Both the position numbers and the translations under genes were made by a program. The notes beneath the pieces are model-generated. The model was given only the letters and a program-made list of their open reading frames with translations. It searched no databases and was not told the origin of the DNA. This document shows, piece by piece, positions 23,065-36,747 of a stretch of 64,000 nucleotides of DNA; the first letter of the stretch is position 1, and each line of letters begins with the position of its first letter. The stretch comes from Thalassia testudinum (Eukaryota > Streptophyta > Magnoliopsida > Alismatales > Hydrocharitaceae): positions 156,290,501-156,354,500 of the forward strand of contig JAZHRO010000063.1 of assembly GCA_037157565.1 (NCBI GenBank). Reading direction: 5' to 3'.

Positions 23065-26000
23065 TGTTAGAGTTTGAAATAAGCCACATAGCAGTCAGTG
23101 GGGAGTCGCCTGAATGCTCATGTTGGGCGTGAATATATGCATATGTGCATGGGCTTTGGCTTCCAAGCAAAGTTTGTTTTGTTTTACATATGGCAAGTTA
23201 TTTTCTTTGATTGGTTGACTACAGTCCAAATTAGGATTGAGTCAATTTAGCAATAAGTGATTTGATTTGACTAAGCTTGTTTAGGAAATAAGATTAGTAG
23301 ATCCTAAATTAGTTAGGATTGCAATTGGGATTGTAATTGAGATTGGTTCTCTTTAGCTTTAAATAGAGACCAAATCTCCTTATTTTCTCTTGAATTCCAT
23401 CAATAATATTTCCTACTTCAAGTACTCTTCCCCCTCTCTCTTCCACACCACTGGCCTCTCTCTCTCTCTCTTCCTCCTCTCTTCACGTGCCAACATCTAG
23501 AAGGAGGGCTCCTCCATGCATCATCAACTCTTACATGGTACCAGAGTGGGTCCTCCTAGCCTATTGATCTTACACGTGTGGAAGAGAGAAGGAGATCTCT
23601 CTCTATGTGGAGCTGAGTTGAAGGTCCACCACCAAGCCAAGTTCAAGTCAAGTTTGAGGCATGTGAACCTCTTACGCACCTGGGAAAGCCAAATTGAGAA
23701 CGTTGGCTCTATGGTGTACAAGAAGAGGCACAAAGACCTCAAAGTTCAAGTTTAGGGGGCACGTAAGCATCTCATGTATCAAGGAACACCAAGCTATGGC
23801 ACTTGATGTGACGACCCGAGTCTCGCCAAGTGATGGAACCCAGGTTGCTGTTTGCTACCAACTAGCACAGATACCCACAAGATCACAGTCACCCAACACA
23901 TAGCCATAAAATGTTAATAGCCAACATTCATTCATGATGCATTAAATAAAAGAAAACTAAAGTGCTGACAATATAATTAAAATTCACCATAAAACAAAAA
24001 GTAAGGAGAGTCTCCTACAATTACCAAAATGTTAGGAACATAAAATCTAACAGCGCAAAGAACCTACTACTAAGAGCCACTGACTCAGTACAGACCATCT
24101 CCTTAGGTAGGACCCGGTTCCACAGAAGTTTAACTGACAGTAGCTGCTGCACTCGACTGCTTAACAATACCTGAGTATGGAACTCGAAACTATACGTCAG
24201 TGAAAACTGAGTAGAGCAGACAATGAAGCAAGTGGTAACAGTAATAGGAGTACGGAAAAGGCACTATATCAACAGTTCATCCATTTATAATTTATTTCTT
24301 AGCTAATTCTGTTCATGTACCATGCCCATGTTCTTATAGTTCACAATCCATAAATCGACGTCTCAGGGCACGAGACGATCTCGTGTAACTTCCAGCGATG
24401 TAAGATCAGTATAAGCCATCGTCCTGGCCAGGAAGACCTCTTATACCCATTGAGTTGCCACACTCCATCACTCTGGAGTCATTGCGGAAAGGGGTGGTAG
24501 CTATGTCGTGTAGTGTGAACACATACAAGCGCTACGCAAGTAGAACCACAGACAGCCAATGACCCACCCTTTGGCCAAGAAAGAACCAAACCTCGAGCCC
24601 TACATCCCACTATCCCAGTTGGCTGCTAAGCCTAACCAAAGAGTCGTAGGGAGGCCAGCAACTCCCTAAACTAGCCCTTGAAATCGGTCTAAAAGACCAA
24701 AGTACAGCCAAACTCTGGTGAGTAGCGAGGCTAAAACCAGTTATCTTATCCTTTCATTTCTGACTAAATAGTCGTATCAAATTCATTCCAGATAATTGTA
24801 TCTTTTATTTTCATCAAATCAAGCCATCCTTAATAATTCCAAGATTAGAAAATATTCATCTTATCCGTTTACAAGTAGCTTTAAATTTATGACGGTGGAC
24901 CCTTATTATGTATCAATTAATGAACATTACGAAACTTGTTTCATGGAAATCAGCGTTCGTTTTATGCATGTAATGATAGGGGTACATGTGATCATTAACC
25001 TTTACTATTTTGAATAAAACATATTAATTTTCCTCTTAAAGTGCCCATGAATTAGGGAAAGTACCAGAGGGATTCCAAACTTAGCAAGAAGAAAGGCATA
25101 CACTAATCAAGTAGTACATGCGAGAATTCACACCCCATGGATTCATAGGCACCCGAAAACCAGACAGGATCGAGAGGACGGGTAGACTAATATACTTAAT
25201 GTCACCAGAGGGTCACGATGACTCCGAATCATGTGCACAGGGCCTGGGGTAGTCTTTACGGCTTCCTTCGGATCCACGCACGCACCAAGGATATGACTTG
25301 GTTCACATGGGCCAGAAATAGGGTCGAGAATACCTAGTCATGTTTTTTATTTTTCACTAAAGGAAAATGACTTAGAAAGAAAAAATAAATTATACCAACG
25401 CGTAGTATGCATCGATACAATTCCAACGGTATTTTGTTTCCTTGTTTTGGCCATAACTAGAGTTATACACCTCGGATTCGCATGGAATAAGCGTCGCTGG
25501 AAAGCTTACGACAAGAGGAATCTAACGATGCCATATATGGCACTCTTTTGACAAGGTTTGGCTAGGGGTTGACTCAAAATACATATTTTTTGGCAATTCA
25601 AGGAGGAGCTGACACCTGCATCGAACTACAACTAGATTTTCGGGTTCGAATTGACTCAGATCACCTTGAAATGACTCGGAACCTGGATTTTGAGATGTTC
25701 CACTTGACTCCTGAACATATAAGAGGAGGCATAGAGACCACAATTTGTAGCTATGGCTGTTGCAGATGCCTAAATCAGCTACAAACTCCATGTTATCTTG
25801 GAGAGCACACCTGAAATTACGATGGAACTAAGGAAAAGAAGTGGGAGAAGGGGACTTACTTGGCCTCATTTACATTCGTGAATTTAGAGAAGCATCAGGT
25901 GTTAATCAAAAAAGAAAAGAAGATGAATGCAACCATAGTAATGACTTTAGAGGTTGCCAAAGAATCAACGACTACTAAGGTTGCAAAGGACTCGTAGTTG

Positions 26001-26626
26001 TACCAAAAGATGTGTTCAGGAATATCTAAGAGCATACTTGGATGCAGAAGATGATGAAGAATGGTGGGAAATATAGCCTCACAAAAGTTCAGAAACAAAA
26101 ATTCGTGCAAGTCTTCACCCTCTCCAGTGTTCAAATTGAGGGGGTGTGTTAGAGTTTAAAATAAGCCACATGGCAACTTTCACATGGCAGTTAGTGGCGA
26201 GTTGCCTATAGGGCCCATGTTAGGTAGGAATGTATGTATGTGTGCATAGGTTTCGGCTTCCAAGCCAAGTTTGTTTTGTGTCACATGTGGCAAGTTGTTT
26301 TCTTTGATTGGTTGATTAGAGTCCAAATTAGGATTGAGTTAATTTAGGAATAAGTGATTTGATTTGATCGAGTTTGTTCAGAAAATAGTATTAGCAAATC
26401 TTAAATTAGTTAGGCTTGCAATTGGGATTGCAATTGAGATTGGTTCTCTTTAAATAGAGACCAAGTCTCCTTATTTTCTCTTGAGTTCCATCAATAATAT
26501 TTCCTACTTCAAGAACTCCTCTCCTCCAACCTCTTCCATGTTGCTAGGCTTTCTCTCTCTTCCTCATCTCTCCACGCACCAACATCTAGAAGGTCTCCTT
26601 TACGCATCATCAACTCTCACACTTCT
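23060..26626 (+). mobile_element. Short non-autonomous Ty1/copia-like element, interrupted
   Basis: The LTRs are 23065-23536 (472 bp) and 26147-26621 (475 bp). Both start TGTTAGAGTTT and end in ACA. The primer-binding site TGGTACCAGAGTGGG (initiator-Met tRNA type) follows the 5' LTR at 23537. A polypurine tract, GAGGGGGTG, precedes the 3' LTR. The flanks CTTCC and CTTCT form a target duplication with one mismatch. Removing the nested solo LTR leaves only about 0.7 kb of internal DNA with no gag or pol motif, so this is a TRIM/LARD-like non-autonomous derivative. It lies about 1 kb downstream of SIGE. The LTRs show many differences, so the insertion is old. Confidence 0.85.
23802..25707 (-). 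mobile_element. Solo gypsy LTR nested in the copia element
   Basis: The LTR runs from 23807 (TGTGACGACCCGAG) to 25702 (GATGTTCCA), 1,896 bp, with the 5-bp duplication CTTGA at 23802-23806 and 25703-25707. The TGTGACGACCC end resembles the TGT(A/T)ACGACCC end of the LTRs at 4773 and 44211, so it is a related subfamily. It has no coding region and no clear phased GACGTC array, unlike its relatives. Confidence 0.8.
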
Positions 26627-28509
26627 TATTACCTAGAAATAGAGAAAACACCATTTAATAAGTGTGGTACATCCTTCATGTCATCTCTCAAATAGCCTTA
26701 GATTAACACTTTCAACATTAAACATGAGTAATGGAGAGGGCTCCTTTAAACAAGTTGCAATCACCTAATCTTTCTTAGATAATGCATAACCATACAATGA
26801 CATGTCCATGTGGGATCTATTCATTCAATGTGACTTACAACATATTGTGGCAATCACTAATTTTTTTAGCTTGTAGAAATTAGTAAGATTGCTCAAGCCC
26901 TTACCAAATTGCAAGGTACCTTACATCCTTACCAATTGTACTTTTGTTTCATGTGAAAAAGCTTCAAAAGGCAAGGTCTTTTATTTTAAGAAGAGTGCTA
27001 CACCTATCATTGCTAAGTCATTAGCTCTAAAGATAGCATCCATGAACAACAAAATCTCTATGTTAAACCAAATGGATTCCATTATGTTAGAATTAGATCA
27101 TTTATGCAAAGGAAATTAAATGACAAATAAAAATAAAGAGTTATCCAACTACAAGAACATGAGAATCTAATATAGAAAATCCCTTAATGTAAAAGGGTAA
27201 AACTATAAATAGAGACAACTATACCACTATGGAGACAAGATGATGTTTGATTGCGCAGCAATCATAGGTCTGAAATGACCTAAATTAAGTTAGAACTTAG
27301 CATAACTTAGTGTAATTCATGCATACATGAGCATACTTTGCATCTTTCTTGCTTTATTTAGCTATGCATCAAATAATGTTATAATGTGCTGATTAAGTGC
27401 ATTGTGTGGATTGAAGGTAATAAGAAGATCTAAAGCTAGATTTGAAGCTGGATCTGAAGCTGGATCTGAAGATGGACCTGAACCTAGACCACTAGACCAC
27501 TTAGCCACACACACACATGTTCACACACACATACCCTCACCTAGCCGAAAACACACTAAGAGTTCTCTAGAGCTCTTATCCATGTGTTCTTACCTTGGGT
27601 GCTAAAAATAGCAACCTAGAGTAATTCAAATTTTTAGATGCACATTTTGTGGATCTAAAAATAACCTCCCAATCTCTTGGTCAACCAAGAGGAGAGGCTT
27701 GGCATGGATCTCTAAAAAAAGACCCTTGGACGGCCATAAGCCCCCATCTAGCTATCTAGTCTCCCATTAGCTTGGCCACCATTCACCTCAACCTTCATGA
27801 GCACCTCCACCTACACATCCACCATGGCTACTCCACCTCCACATCAAGGCTAGAACATCTCTCCTTCCTCCCTCCAAGGGCCAGCCTACCCACCATTGGC
27901 CACCCCTCATTCTTCTCTCTACCACCTCCATCTCAAAGGCCACTGGAGACCACCTCTGATGCCCTTCCTTCTGCTATCATAGATAAGTAGTTCTTCATGA
28001 GCTTTTTCTCTACAATTCTTTTCTGCTTAGTAGTGTAGCTCTCTCTTCCCCCTCAATAATGCATGTGTAATCTCCCCGTAGATCCATACATGCACTCATT
28101 TTCTGCTAGCTAGTTGTTTTATTTAAGCTTTCCTCAAGCTTCGCTTTGTAGCAACCATCCTAAACTCAATGAAAATCATCTTTTTATATATATATGTGTG
28201 TGTTGTAAAAATCACCATGAGCTTCATTGTCATATTTTATTGTGATTAAAGTTGCCTGTTTTAATCTCGCATATCTGTTGCAACAGCATGTCGTGCATTA
28301 ATACGTAAGTAATTATAAATAGACATGAGTTTTAGCAAGTACAGAGAGAGAGGATCAGAATTAGATTTTGCATTTCCATAGTGCCTCCCTGAGTTCCACC
28401 GGAACTCACCGTCTCATTAATTTACAAATATTTTTAATCAAGGGTTTCGCACGACTATACTACGAACTACGAGATATTTCAAAACACGTGTGTAAACAAC
28501 TCTGTCAAA
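26622..28509 (+). mobile_element. 5' LTR end and flank of an Athila/Tat-like gypsy element
   Basis: The LTR end (TGTCA at 28503-28507) is placed by the primer-binding site just after it. The LTR start could not be fixed. The tract contains CT-rich stretches, a TATATATATGTGTGTG microsatellite near 28183-28202 and no credible gene. ORFs at 26889, 27402 and 27772 lack motifs. Confidence 0.4.
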
Positions 28510-28526
28510 TGGCGCCACTACCGGGT
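28510..28526 (+). other. Primer-binding site of the Athila/Tat-like element
   Basis: TGGCGCCACTACCGGG matches the general form TGGCGCCGTTGCCGGG that marks the primer-binding site in Athila/Tat-group gypsy elements. It lies directly after the LTR end and 1.6 kb before the gag pseudogene on the same strand. Confidence 0.7.
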
Positions 28527-30132
28527 AGGCAACGCGATTCTTGATTTTTGATCTCTAGAACTTCTTAGTGACAAATATCTCTCTGCTTACTTTTGATGTG
28601 CAGGAAAACAGGAAAAATGGGATCTTCGCACACATCGAGTGTGAAATTAAATCAAGTGCACATCTCCTCTCTTAGTCTTAGGTTTCCTTTCATGAACTCT
28701 AGGTAGATTTTAGTTAGAATTTGCTTTCTGAAAAAGAAAAATCTGCACATTTTCAAAAAAAAAAAAAATCTTAGGTTAGTTTGAATGAAAAAAAAGAGAG
28801 AAAAGTTTGAAAAAAATTTTTTACTTCAAAAGAAATGAATATTTTTTTATAAAAAATTTTGAAAAAAATTATTTTGAAGAAAAAAGTTTTGGTGGAAGGT
28901 TTGAATTTGAATTTGAAGCCACTTTTAAAAGCCTTTCCACTACATTTGAAATTCGACCTAGCAAATTGAAAATTTAATTGCTGAAAATATATTGGGCAAA
29001 AAATTTTGAAAGTCGGGCAAGAGCTTCATTTTCAGGAAATCTTTCAAACGACACCGTTCATTTGAAGAAATTCAAAGTATAAAATTTTTAAAAAGTCGCA
29101 AACTACAATGGGGTCAAACTAACCCAAATTTTCAAATTTTCAAATTTCAAACAGCAATTTCAAACAATCTACGAATCTGATCTAACAAAAAATGGTGTGG
29201 TTTGAAAGCTGATCTAATTAGCTTTCATTTCCATATTTTTCCCAAATTTTTGGAGTTTGTTTGACATTGTTTCAAATTGAAGAACCAACTAGGGGTCAAA
29301 ATTCTAGATCTGACCTCTTGACATTTAAAAATTCCAATTTATTCGGTTGAAATAGTAAAAAAATTTCAAAAAATATTATTTGAAAGGGTAATTGAAAAAG
29401 GGATCTATTTGTATAATTTCAAATTATTTGGATCCCATTTGTACCTCAGAGAACTATTTTGCTCTTGTTGGGTCTGCTGAAACCCTAGAACTGCATGAAC
29501 CCTAGTTTACACCTTTAGGGTCAAAATTGTAGAGACCACACATTTAGGATAACCTAGACCAAATCAAGTCTAGTGGCTAGCCGGTGAGCTTGGTCACCTT
29601 GTGGGCCACTCACCACAAACCCCAACTGAAGAGAAAGGGTTAAATTTTTTTTTTTGTAAAACATGTAAACAAATCCGAATTTGTTGTCACACTACTGGGT
29701 CGTCATAGCCGCCTTAGCAAAACCTTAGCCAAATCTGTGGGGCAGAATCAAACGATCGTGGCTCGAGGGTAGAAAGGAATCAGAGGTGTGAGCTGAAGGA
29801 AGAACCTTCCTCTTAGTCCCCTCGTTCAGATTGGCTGGGTTAGCTCTGGGAGTTGGGAGTACTTTCATTCGATTGTATGACAAATTTTCTCTTCAAGAAT
29901 TCTAATCTTAACAAAAAATTCAGTCATCTGATCATTAGGATCATCTGATTGATAGGACTTTAGCCTTGTTTGGCTTGGCTGCACCAACCCAAGGGTTGGT
30001 TGGTGTATGCAAGGGAGGAGTTCACTTAGACCTCGACTGATTGGACCTTGGGAGCCACTTCCAAGGTGGCAGAGGTAAGTCACCTTGCCAGGGCCATCTT
30101 CTCACCCCACTTCTTTTGTTCTCTTAGTTGAG
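28527..30132 (+). other. Long leader between primer-binding site and gag
   Basis: Non-coding and A/T-rich, including an A-rich tract at 28725-28870. Long untranslated leaders are usual in this retrotransposon group. No gene is seen. Confidence 0.5.
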
Positions 30133-32340
30133 ATGGCTAACCTTAACCCTGGACCTGGACCTGGTCAAAATCCAGGTAATCTGGACCCGATGGCTCTTCT
30201 AGAAGCCTGGGTTGCTGAATATGAGGAGTGGTACCAGCAGAATATCGATCGCATCTTGATGACTCTTGATAGAATGTAGCATCCACCACGAGGAGAACAG
30301 CTTCAGGATTTCTATGATCTGGCAGCACCGATTATTGCACCTTTAGTCCAGATTTCCGTAGGCGAAGATGCATTCGAGCTTAAACCCAATGTAATTAGTC
30401 TAATCCAGAATTACTTTTATGGGAACTCAAACGAAGATCCATTCCAGCACTTAGAGGACTTGAGTCGAATCGCGGAAAGGTTCTACCCAGGAACGTAGAC
30501 CTTGGAATTATTCTGATGAAGCTTTTCCCTTTCTCTCTCAAGGAAAAAGCTTCATATTGGTTCAAGACCATCGGGAGGTCAATTGGAACCTCGTCGGATT
30601 TACGACGTGAATTCCTGTAGAAGTTCTTCCCGATCGGTCGCACGAACGTGATGAGGCAAGCGATTATGACTTTCTCCCAAGGACCTGAGGAGAAGTTGCA
30701 TGACGCTTGAAACTGATTTCACGATCTCCTTAGGAAATGCCCACACCATCGTGTGCCCAAATGGCACTTGGCTCAGATCTTTTACCATGGGCTGGATGAC
30801 ACACATCGGTATCTGGCTGATGCATCTAGTGGCAGGAATTTCCTTGCGAAAGACGAGAACAATGCATTCGAGTTGTTCGACTCTTTGGCAGAGAATTCAA
30901 TGAATGTCGCATCTATGAGCTAGTTCTAGTAGCCTGGACAGCAGCGAGTTAGTGTCCATAAGGCTCAAGTAGAGTCTGTTCGAGCTGATATGGATATCAT
31001 CGCCAAGCAGTTGGGTAAGATGGATTTGCTGGGAAAGAAACTCGACGATGTACTTCGTGTTTGACCAGATCTGGTCGAAAATTCTACTGCGCCTAGATCC
31101 TCTTATGCACCCTGAGCCCCTCTTGCTTGAGTTAATCTATTCACTCGGGATGCATCTTCTTCGCATTCACGGGATCCCATATATTAGGATCTCGCGAAAA
31201 ATCTCGATTTGGCACCTGATAATCAAAGTTATGTAGTACCTGATGATTCCAATGCGTATTCCCTTGATGAATATACGCCTTAGACGTTGTCGGCCTACGA
31301 AGACGTCAGTGTTATTCAAGGATACGAGCATAATAACCCGTACTTAGAGACGTATAACCCTAGTTGGCGCCAGCATTCGAATTTCTCCTGGTCTGGTAAC
31401 TCACAAAGACCACATCAAGATCCACAATACTAGACCAGGCAGTACATGAATATGCAGAGAACGTATCCTAGGTAGTAGCCATTCCCGTCTCAGCAGTAGC
31501 AACCCTGTTCTATATACCAGCCATTGCACCAAGCTGCCAGCCATCATCCAAAGCGAGTCGACCCTTTGGAGGCACTGAAAGAGGAGTTGCAAGAATTGAT
31601 GTGGAAGTCTACACAGGGTAGCTTGCAGATCATGAAGGTAATGGCTGACCAGGTACAAACTATATAGAACACGCAGAACCAGCTGCTGCAGGAGCATAGG
31701 ACTCAGGGAGCCTTGCCCTCCCAACTTGTCCCGAACCCACAATATGTGCGGAACCAAGGTGCCTAACCTAGGTTTCAGGCACCACAAGGACAGGCACACA
31801 CCATATTATAGGCACCTTTTGCACCACCTGGTTATACCCAAGGCCAGCCGCCTTTAGTACAGAATCCCGCATACTCTGCCCCTTCCACTCCTCCACCACC
31901 TCATGGACAGCACGCCGATGCTAAAGTTTCATTGAGGAGCGGAAAGAAGACATATGACCCACCATTTAGGCAGGCGGGTCCTGATTTTTCTCAGCCTCCA
32001 CCGTAGGATGGTTTGACTCCATCTTAGGAGCCACCTATGGTAGATAAGGGCAAGAGGCCACTTGACCCTAAGATTTCTGTTCCTTTTCTAGAGGCTCTGA
32101 CATGGAATGTTGAGTGGAAAAAAGATACGTAGAATTTCAAGAACCCGAAGTCAATGGTCAAGGAAGTACATATTCAGGTCCCTCTCCTCGAGGACATTGA
32201 TCACATCCCTGCTATTGCTAGGTTCTTCAAGGACTATTGTACCCCGAAGCGACAACCAAGAATTGGATGATAGGCGGTACCGTCGAAGGAGGCTAGCACC
32301 GTGATTCTAGCCAACTTACCACCTAAGAAGAAAGGCCCTG
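30133..32340 (+). pseudogene. Athila/Tat-like gag pseudogene
   Basis: The frame starts at 30133 and continues through a gag core. A FELKPNVISLIQ block lies near 30375-30410 and an EDPFQHLEDLSRIA block near 30435-30475. A retrotransposon-gag domain with YW and RTN motifs lies at 30520-30900. A Gln/Pro-rich tail follows to the LPPKKKGPG junction with protease at 32320-32340, where the frame breaks at the edge of another LTR. A few frameshifts occur (near 30490 and elsewhere). By hand count it has about seventeen TAG, about five TGA and one or two TAA stops, many TAGs inside glutamine-rich runs. No CCHC knuckle was noted. Confidence 0.8.
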
Positions 32341-32345
32341 GTACA

Positions 32346-34046
32346 TGATGTGTCGACCACTAGTTTGTATAAAAAATGTCGTCGTTGTAGTATATGTCAT
32401 AAATACAAACTATTGTCACGTCAATTTTATTTATTTAATTAATTTTTATTGATTTATTCCAGGTCGTTTACTGGGAGGCAGTTATTGATATACATCACTC
32501 TCTAAGTCCAATATTATTCTTTAATTCCAAAAAGATTGGTTTTATGTACAAATATGAATGAATGAACTAAGAAATGAAAGAATGAAACAATTTATGTACA
32601 AAAGAATGAACTAAAATACTTGCAAACATTTATCTACAAATAAGCATCAAACACTTTAATTAAATATTATATATTATCTATTTACATCTTATAATACTAA
32701 TACTTACATATCTATACAAAAATATGCTATAATATAGACTATACTAACTTAATTTAATATATTAACACCTATAGTAACATAGATAGTATGTACAACGACT
32801 TCTATAAACATCTCTAAACCTTATGAAAAAGTAAATATATAACCTGAGGTGAAAATAGGATTTATACTAACATTTATTCTATATACAATGACATACTTAT
32901 CTGTCACTAAATCTATTATGTTATTTATGTACATATATAGCTCAAACATTCTATACTACGTATACGCATATATTTATTTACAGTATACATATATATATTG
33001 TATTTATACTATATACTTGTATACATACTACACATGCACATTTCTTCTTCTCTGTGTGTTCTTTCGATTCTCATACTTAGCCGTTCTGCGGCTCCTCAAC
33101 ACTTAGCGTCTTCTCCCCTTCTTTACTTGTTAATTAGGCACTCATTACTGTTCACTAATAAAAAATTTTGGTTTCTAATTGATGGACGACCTTTTCGAGG
33201 GATACACAACACCCTTACGGGTGGGACCAGACCTCTACTTAGGTCACCCAGATTCATTAATTAACCCATTAATCTCATTTTATGCTCAATATTAGGCCTA
33301 CATAGGCCCATGCACAGTGCTAAGCTCCCAGCCCACATGCATTGTCCCAAATCTCATCATCGCAAACCATGGTCAAATGCTCAAACATATGCTCGTAAGG
33401 GGAGGGGGTTTCGGTGCCCAGCGTTCGTGACGACTAGGCATTCCAAAGAAGAAAAATAATTTATGTGTGTGTGGGTGCTTCACTTCCCATGATGTGAGAC
33501 TAATTGAGCGCCACTCTAGGCGTTGTAGCCAGCCTTGTTGCATTTGGATTGCTTGATTTTTGGCCCTCAATTTGAGGGTCATTCATTTTTATAAATTAAA
33601 AATAAAATATAGGGTTTTAAAGTACTTACATAGGCCTACTTAATTATATAATTTATTTAAAAAGTTAATTATTTTTACTTTATAAATAAATTACCTAAAG
33701 TTTACACTTATACATACTGAGTTTTAAGTTTATTTCTTAATTAACGTATAAATTAGTTAATTAATGGTCTAATTGACCCTGTACAGAGTTAATACATATT
33801 TTTATTATATTTTATATGATTTATTTTGATTTATTTACATTTAAATAGGTGAATTCAGGGTGTCTAAATATAATTTAAGTTATAAATATAGTTAAATTAT
33901 CTTAATTTACTTAAAATACAATAATATAAATGTACAATATAAGTTAGTTTAGTTATAACTTAAATTACTAATTTATTTTAATTTAATCTAATAACTTTTC
34001 TAGTAACTTAATAAATAAATTATTTATTATATATATTTAATTAAAT
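32346..34046 (-). repeat. LTR copy A, downstream part (gypsy, minus orientation)
   Basis: This stretch is a direct repeat of 56863-58552 with few differences. It starts TGATGTGTCGACC here and TGTTGCATCGACC there. In copy B the same edge is followed on the minus strand by a primer-binding site, so this is an LTR end read on the minus strand. Here the edge instead abuts the plus-strand gag pseudogene. It is very AT-rich, with no genes; the ORFs at 32849 and 32998 have counterparts in copy B. Confidence 0.75.
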
Positions 34047-35088
34047 TATGTTACAGGCATATTAATGTGCATTATATATATAATTACGTATGTACAATAT
34101 TACTTATAAATAAGTTAATTTATTAGGGTTTCTATAATTATGTAGCTTATAATACATATAAGTTAATATAATTAATAAATAATTATACAGCTAAGTTATA
34201 TACATAATAAGTTATCTTAAATACTTAAGTTATATTATATAACGCATACATAAGTTATATATACACATTATGTACATATTTTCCAATAAATACATGTATA
34301 ACTTACTATATAGCTTATATATTCATATATATATATATGCATAGTATATATAGTCTTTTTAAGTACTTTTGAGTTTTTTTTATTTTTATGGATTTTATGG
34401 GTTTTATAGAGGTAGGAGGGGAGAGAGAAAGAAATAGATAAGATAGAGAGAATGTTTTTGGGATTTTTATAGATTAGTTCCTTTTATTAAGTTAAGAGAT
34501 ATATTGAACCGTCGGTTAGTATGTTCTACCAAGCCGAGGGTTCAAATGACCTCAAAACTTAGTGTACACTTAGAAATATACCTGATCTTCACCAAGATAG
34601 GTTTATTTTATTTTTTTGGATTTTTAAAATTAATTTTATTTATAAACAAAGTGAGCTCAATTCTAGGCCTTTAAAGGGTTGTTAAGTGGATCCTAAGGCT
34701 TAGAATTCTAAACTAAAGGATGGAAAAGTGATTAAAACATTTTAGAACATCCAGCAAGACAAATAGGTGTTCAAGCAATTAAATATGATTTTCAGTTAAT
34801 TTTGACATTAATTTCTCATTTTGGACAGTTAGACTCTAAATGTAGTTGACAAAGAAGGATTTAAACAAGATTACAAGCAATCTAAATAAGATTTAAAGAT
34901 CATTTTAGTTACAAGAAAGCTTATACACAATATATACAACATATAAAGCATGTCACCTATTCAAATAACCTAATCCAAACCCACTGCCCCTCTAATTTAG
35001 CCTCTGGAAGTCACTGCTACAAGCTATAGCAGCAGCAAGAGTAGATCCTACAGCTATTGAAACAATAGCTATAGGATCTGCTGCTATT
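34047..35088 (-). mobile_element. Middle of long LTR A, up to the copia insertion
   Basis: AT-rich sequence that continues LTR A beyond its homology with copy B. It is interrupted at 35094 by the copia element and resumes at 46035. No gene is seen. Confidence 0.4.
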
Positions 35089-35505
35089 GTTGTTGTTGGT
35101 GCTAGAGCACCACGATTATTTGTTTTGATGATAACAAAACACGTTTTATTTAACATTTGCAATTTGAGTCCTAGATTTCAGGTCAATTGCAAATGTGGAT
35201 GTGTTTAGACGGAACTCGAGCTCGCATCCAGGATGGATTGGAGGAGCTTAATGAAGAACAGAGGAGGTTCGCGTGGAGCGACAGATTGAAGATAGAAGAC
35301 AAGAAGAATAGGATAGATTCTTTTTAATCCTTTCTTGTATCTCTTGTCTTTATTTTCTTGCTCTTTTTATTTTTCTTAGAATATTATGTTAAAGAGCCTC
35401 AAAGTACCCTAACAGTAGTCCTAGGAAAACCGGCACAACCCTAGGATACTTAGGTTTTCTGTAGAATACTTAGAAAACCAATATAGGGCTCAAACAGCAC
35501 TTCCA

Positions 35506-35916
35506 GACGTCTAATTCCTAAATCAGACGTCTGATAAAGTATTTTAAGACGTCTGACTGTTGTTTCAGACGTCTGATAACTATTAGGCTGGAGTTAGTAT
35601 TCTGTCTGATGAAATCAGACGTCCAGACCTTAGTCCAGACGTCTTAGAAGACGTCTGATGGACTTGCCAGACGTCCAGATAGTGGACCGCTGGCTAGCTT
35701 AGCAGACCCTACAGAATATGACCGTTAGAGCCTTATCAGACGTCCATAGGACTTACCAGACGTCTGATAATTGATCGTTTTGCCTCGGCTGACCCAAAAT
35801 CTCTTCTCAGAGATTTTCTAGCCGTTGCAACGTTTGGAAAATCCATTACCACAGTAAAAGTAGGTTTCCAGACGTCCATACATAGTTCCAGACATCTGAT
35901 GCCAGAGTTAGACGTC
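35506..35916. promoter_or_regulatory. Phased GACGTC palindrome array in the copia 5' LTR
   Basis: Twelve GACGTC cores lie at 35506, 35526, 35548, 35568, 35618, 35638, 35650, 35670, 35739, 35759, 35871 and 35911, with a GACATC at 35891. Most sit inside CAGACGTCTG. Six of the eleven intervals between canonical cores are exactly or nearly 20 bp (one is 22) and one is 12; counting 35891, the last 40-bp gap is also two 20-bp steps. The array ends about 115 bp before the TATA box. The 3' LTR repeats it from 44842. Confidence 0.9.
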
Positions 35917-36029
35917 TGATTACCCTGTCAAGCGCAATCATTGTCCGGATTTCGGCCTGATTCTCTTGGGCTTTGCACCCAATGGCTATGGAAGCTTTTC
36001 TAAGCCTTCCAAAGCCTTCCTAAGGCCTC

Positions 36030-36037
36030 TATAAATA
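36030..36037 (+). promoter_or_regulatory. TATA box of the copia LTR
   Basis: TATAAATA in CCTCTATAAATAGAGGGG. It lies between the palindrome array and the gag, so U3 would end and transcription start near 36060. The 3' LTR has the same site at about 45366. Confidence 0.7.
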
Positions 36038-36747
36038 GAGGGGAGCCTTTGCAACACAAACACACACCTAGATACACAAGACACACTTGGCTACACACTT
36101 TCACACTCTCTTGTGTCTTAGCTAGCTCTTGCTCTCCAAGCTCAAGCTCCATTCTCTTGAGAGCATCAAGCTTTGCGCACCCGCTCTCCCGCCGTAGTTT
36201 ACGAGAACGACGTAGCGCCATCGTGTAGTTCACGCATCCGCATCGCCGACGCACTCCTTTCGAAGGGAAGCATCCTAATTCCTATAGAAGCTTAGGTTAA
36301 AAATTATTTTGTTGGTTCTATAGGATTGTTGTTTATTTTATCTTTGTTATTTAGTTGGGTATTCACTTTACGAATTCCCGTCTCCTTCGTGGGACAAAAT
36401 CCTTCTCGTGGAGAGAAGGGGTTGAGGAACGCTACCCTCGTACTTGTAGCATGGTTGTAATTGAGGTTGAATCACCCTCGTTTAAAGTGATTCGGTTAGT
36501 GGATTTGATCAACTAGGTTGATCGGAAAATCCTAACTCGAGAGGGTTAGGTGGTGGTTTTCACCCGGTTTGGGTTTCCACCTAAAAAAATACTTGTGTAC
36601 TTGTGTGTTTGTTTATTTTGTGAGATTATTTATATTTTAATTCCGCATTTTTTACGTTACGCTAATCTCACCCCCTCCAAGTAGGAACCTTCATTTGGTA
36701 TCAGAGCAGGTTCTTGCGAGTTCGGAGTAACACCCGGCAAGAAGATC

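Noticed and set aside
23516..23903. Possible gene downstream of SIGE
   Set aside because: The ORFs begin at the copia primer-binding site and end at the nested LTR. They are non-coding internal retroelement DNA.
35506..35916. CRISPR-like array of short repeats
   Set aside because: Repeats are 10-bp palindromes with variable 2- or 10-bp spacers in plant LTRs. There is no leader or cas gene, and the genome is eukaryotic.
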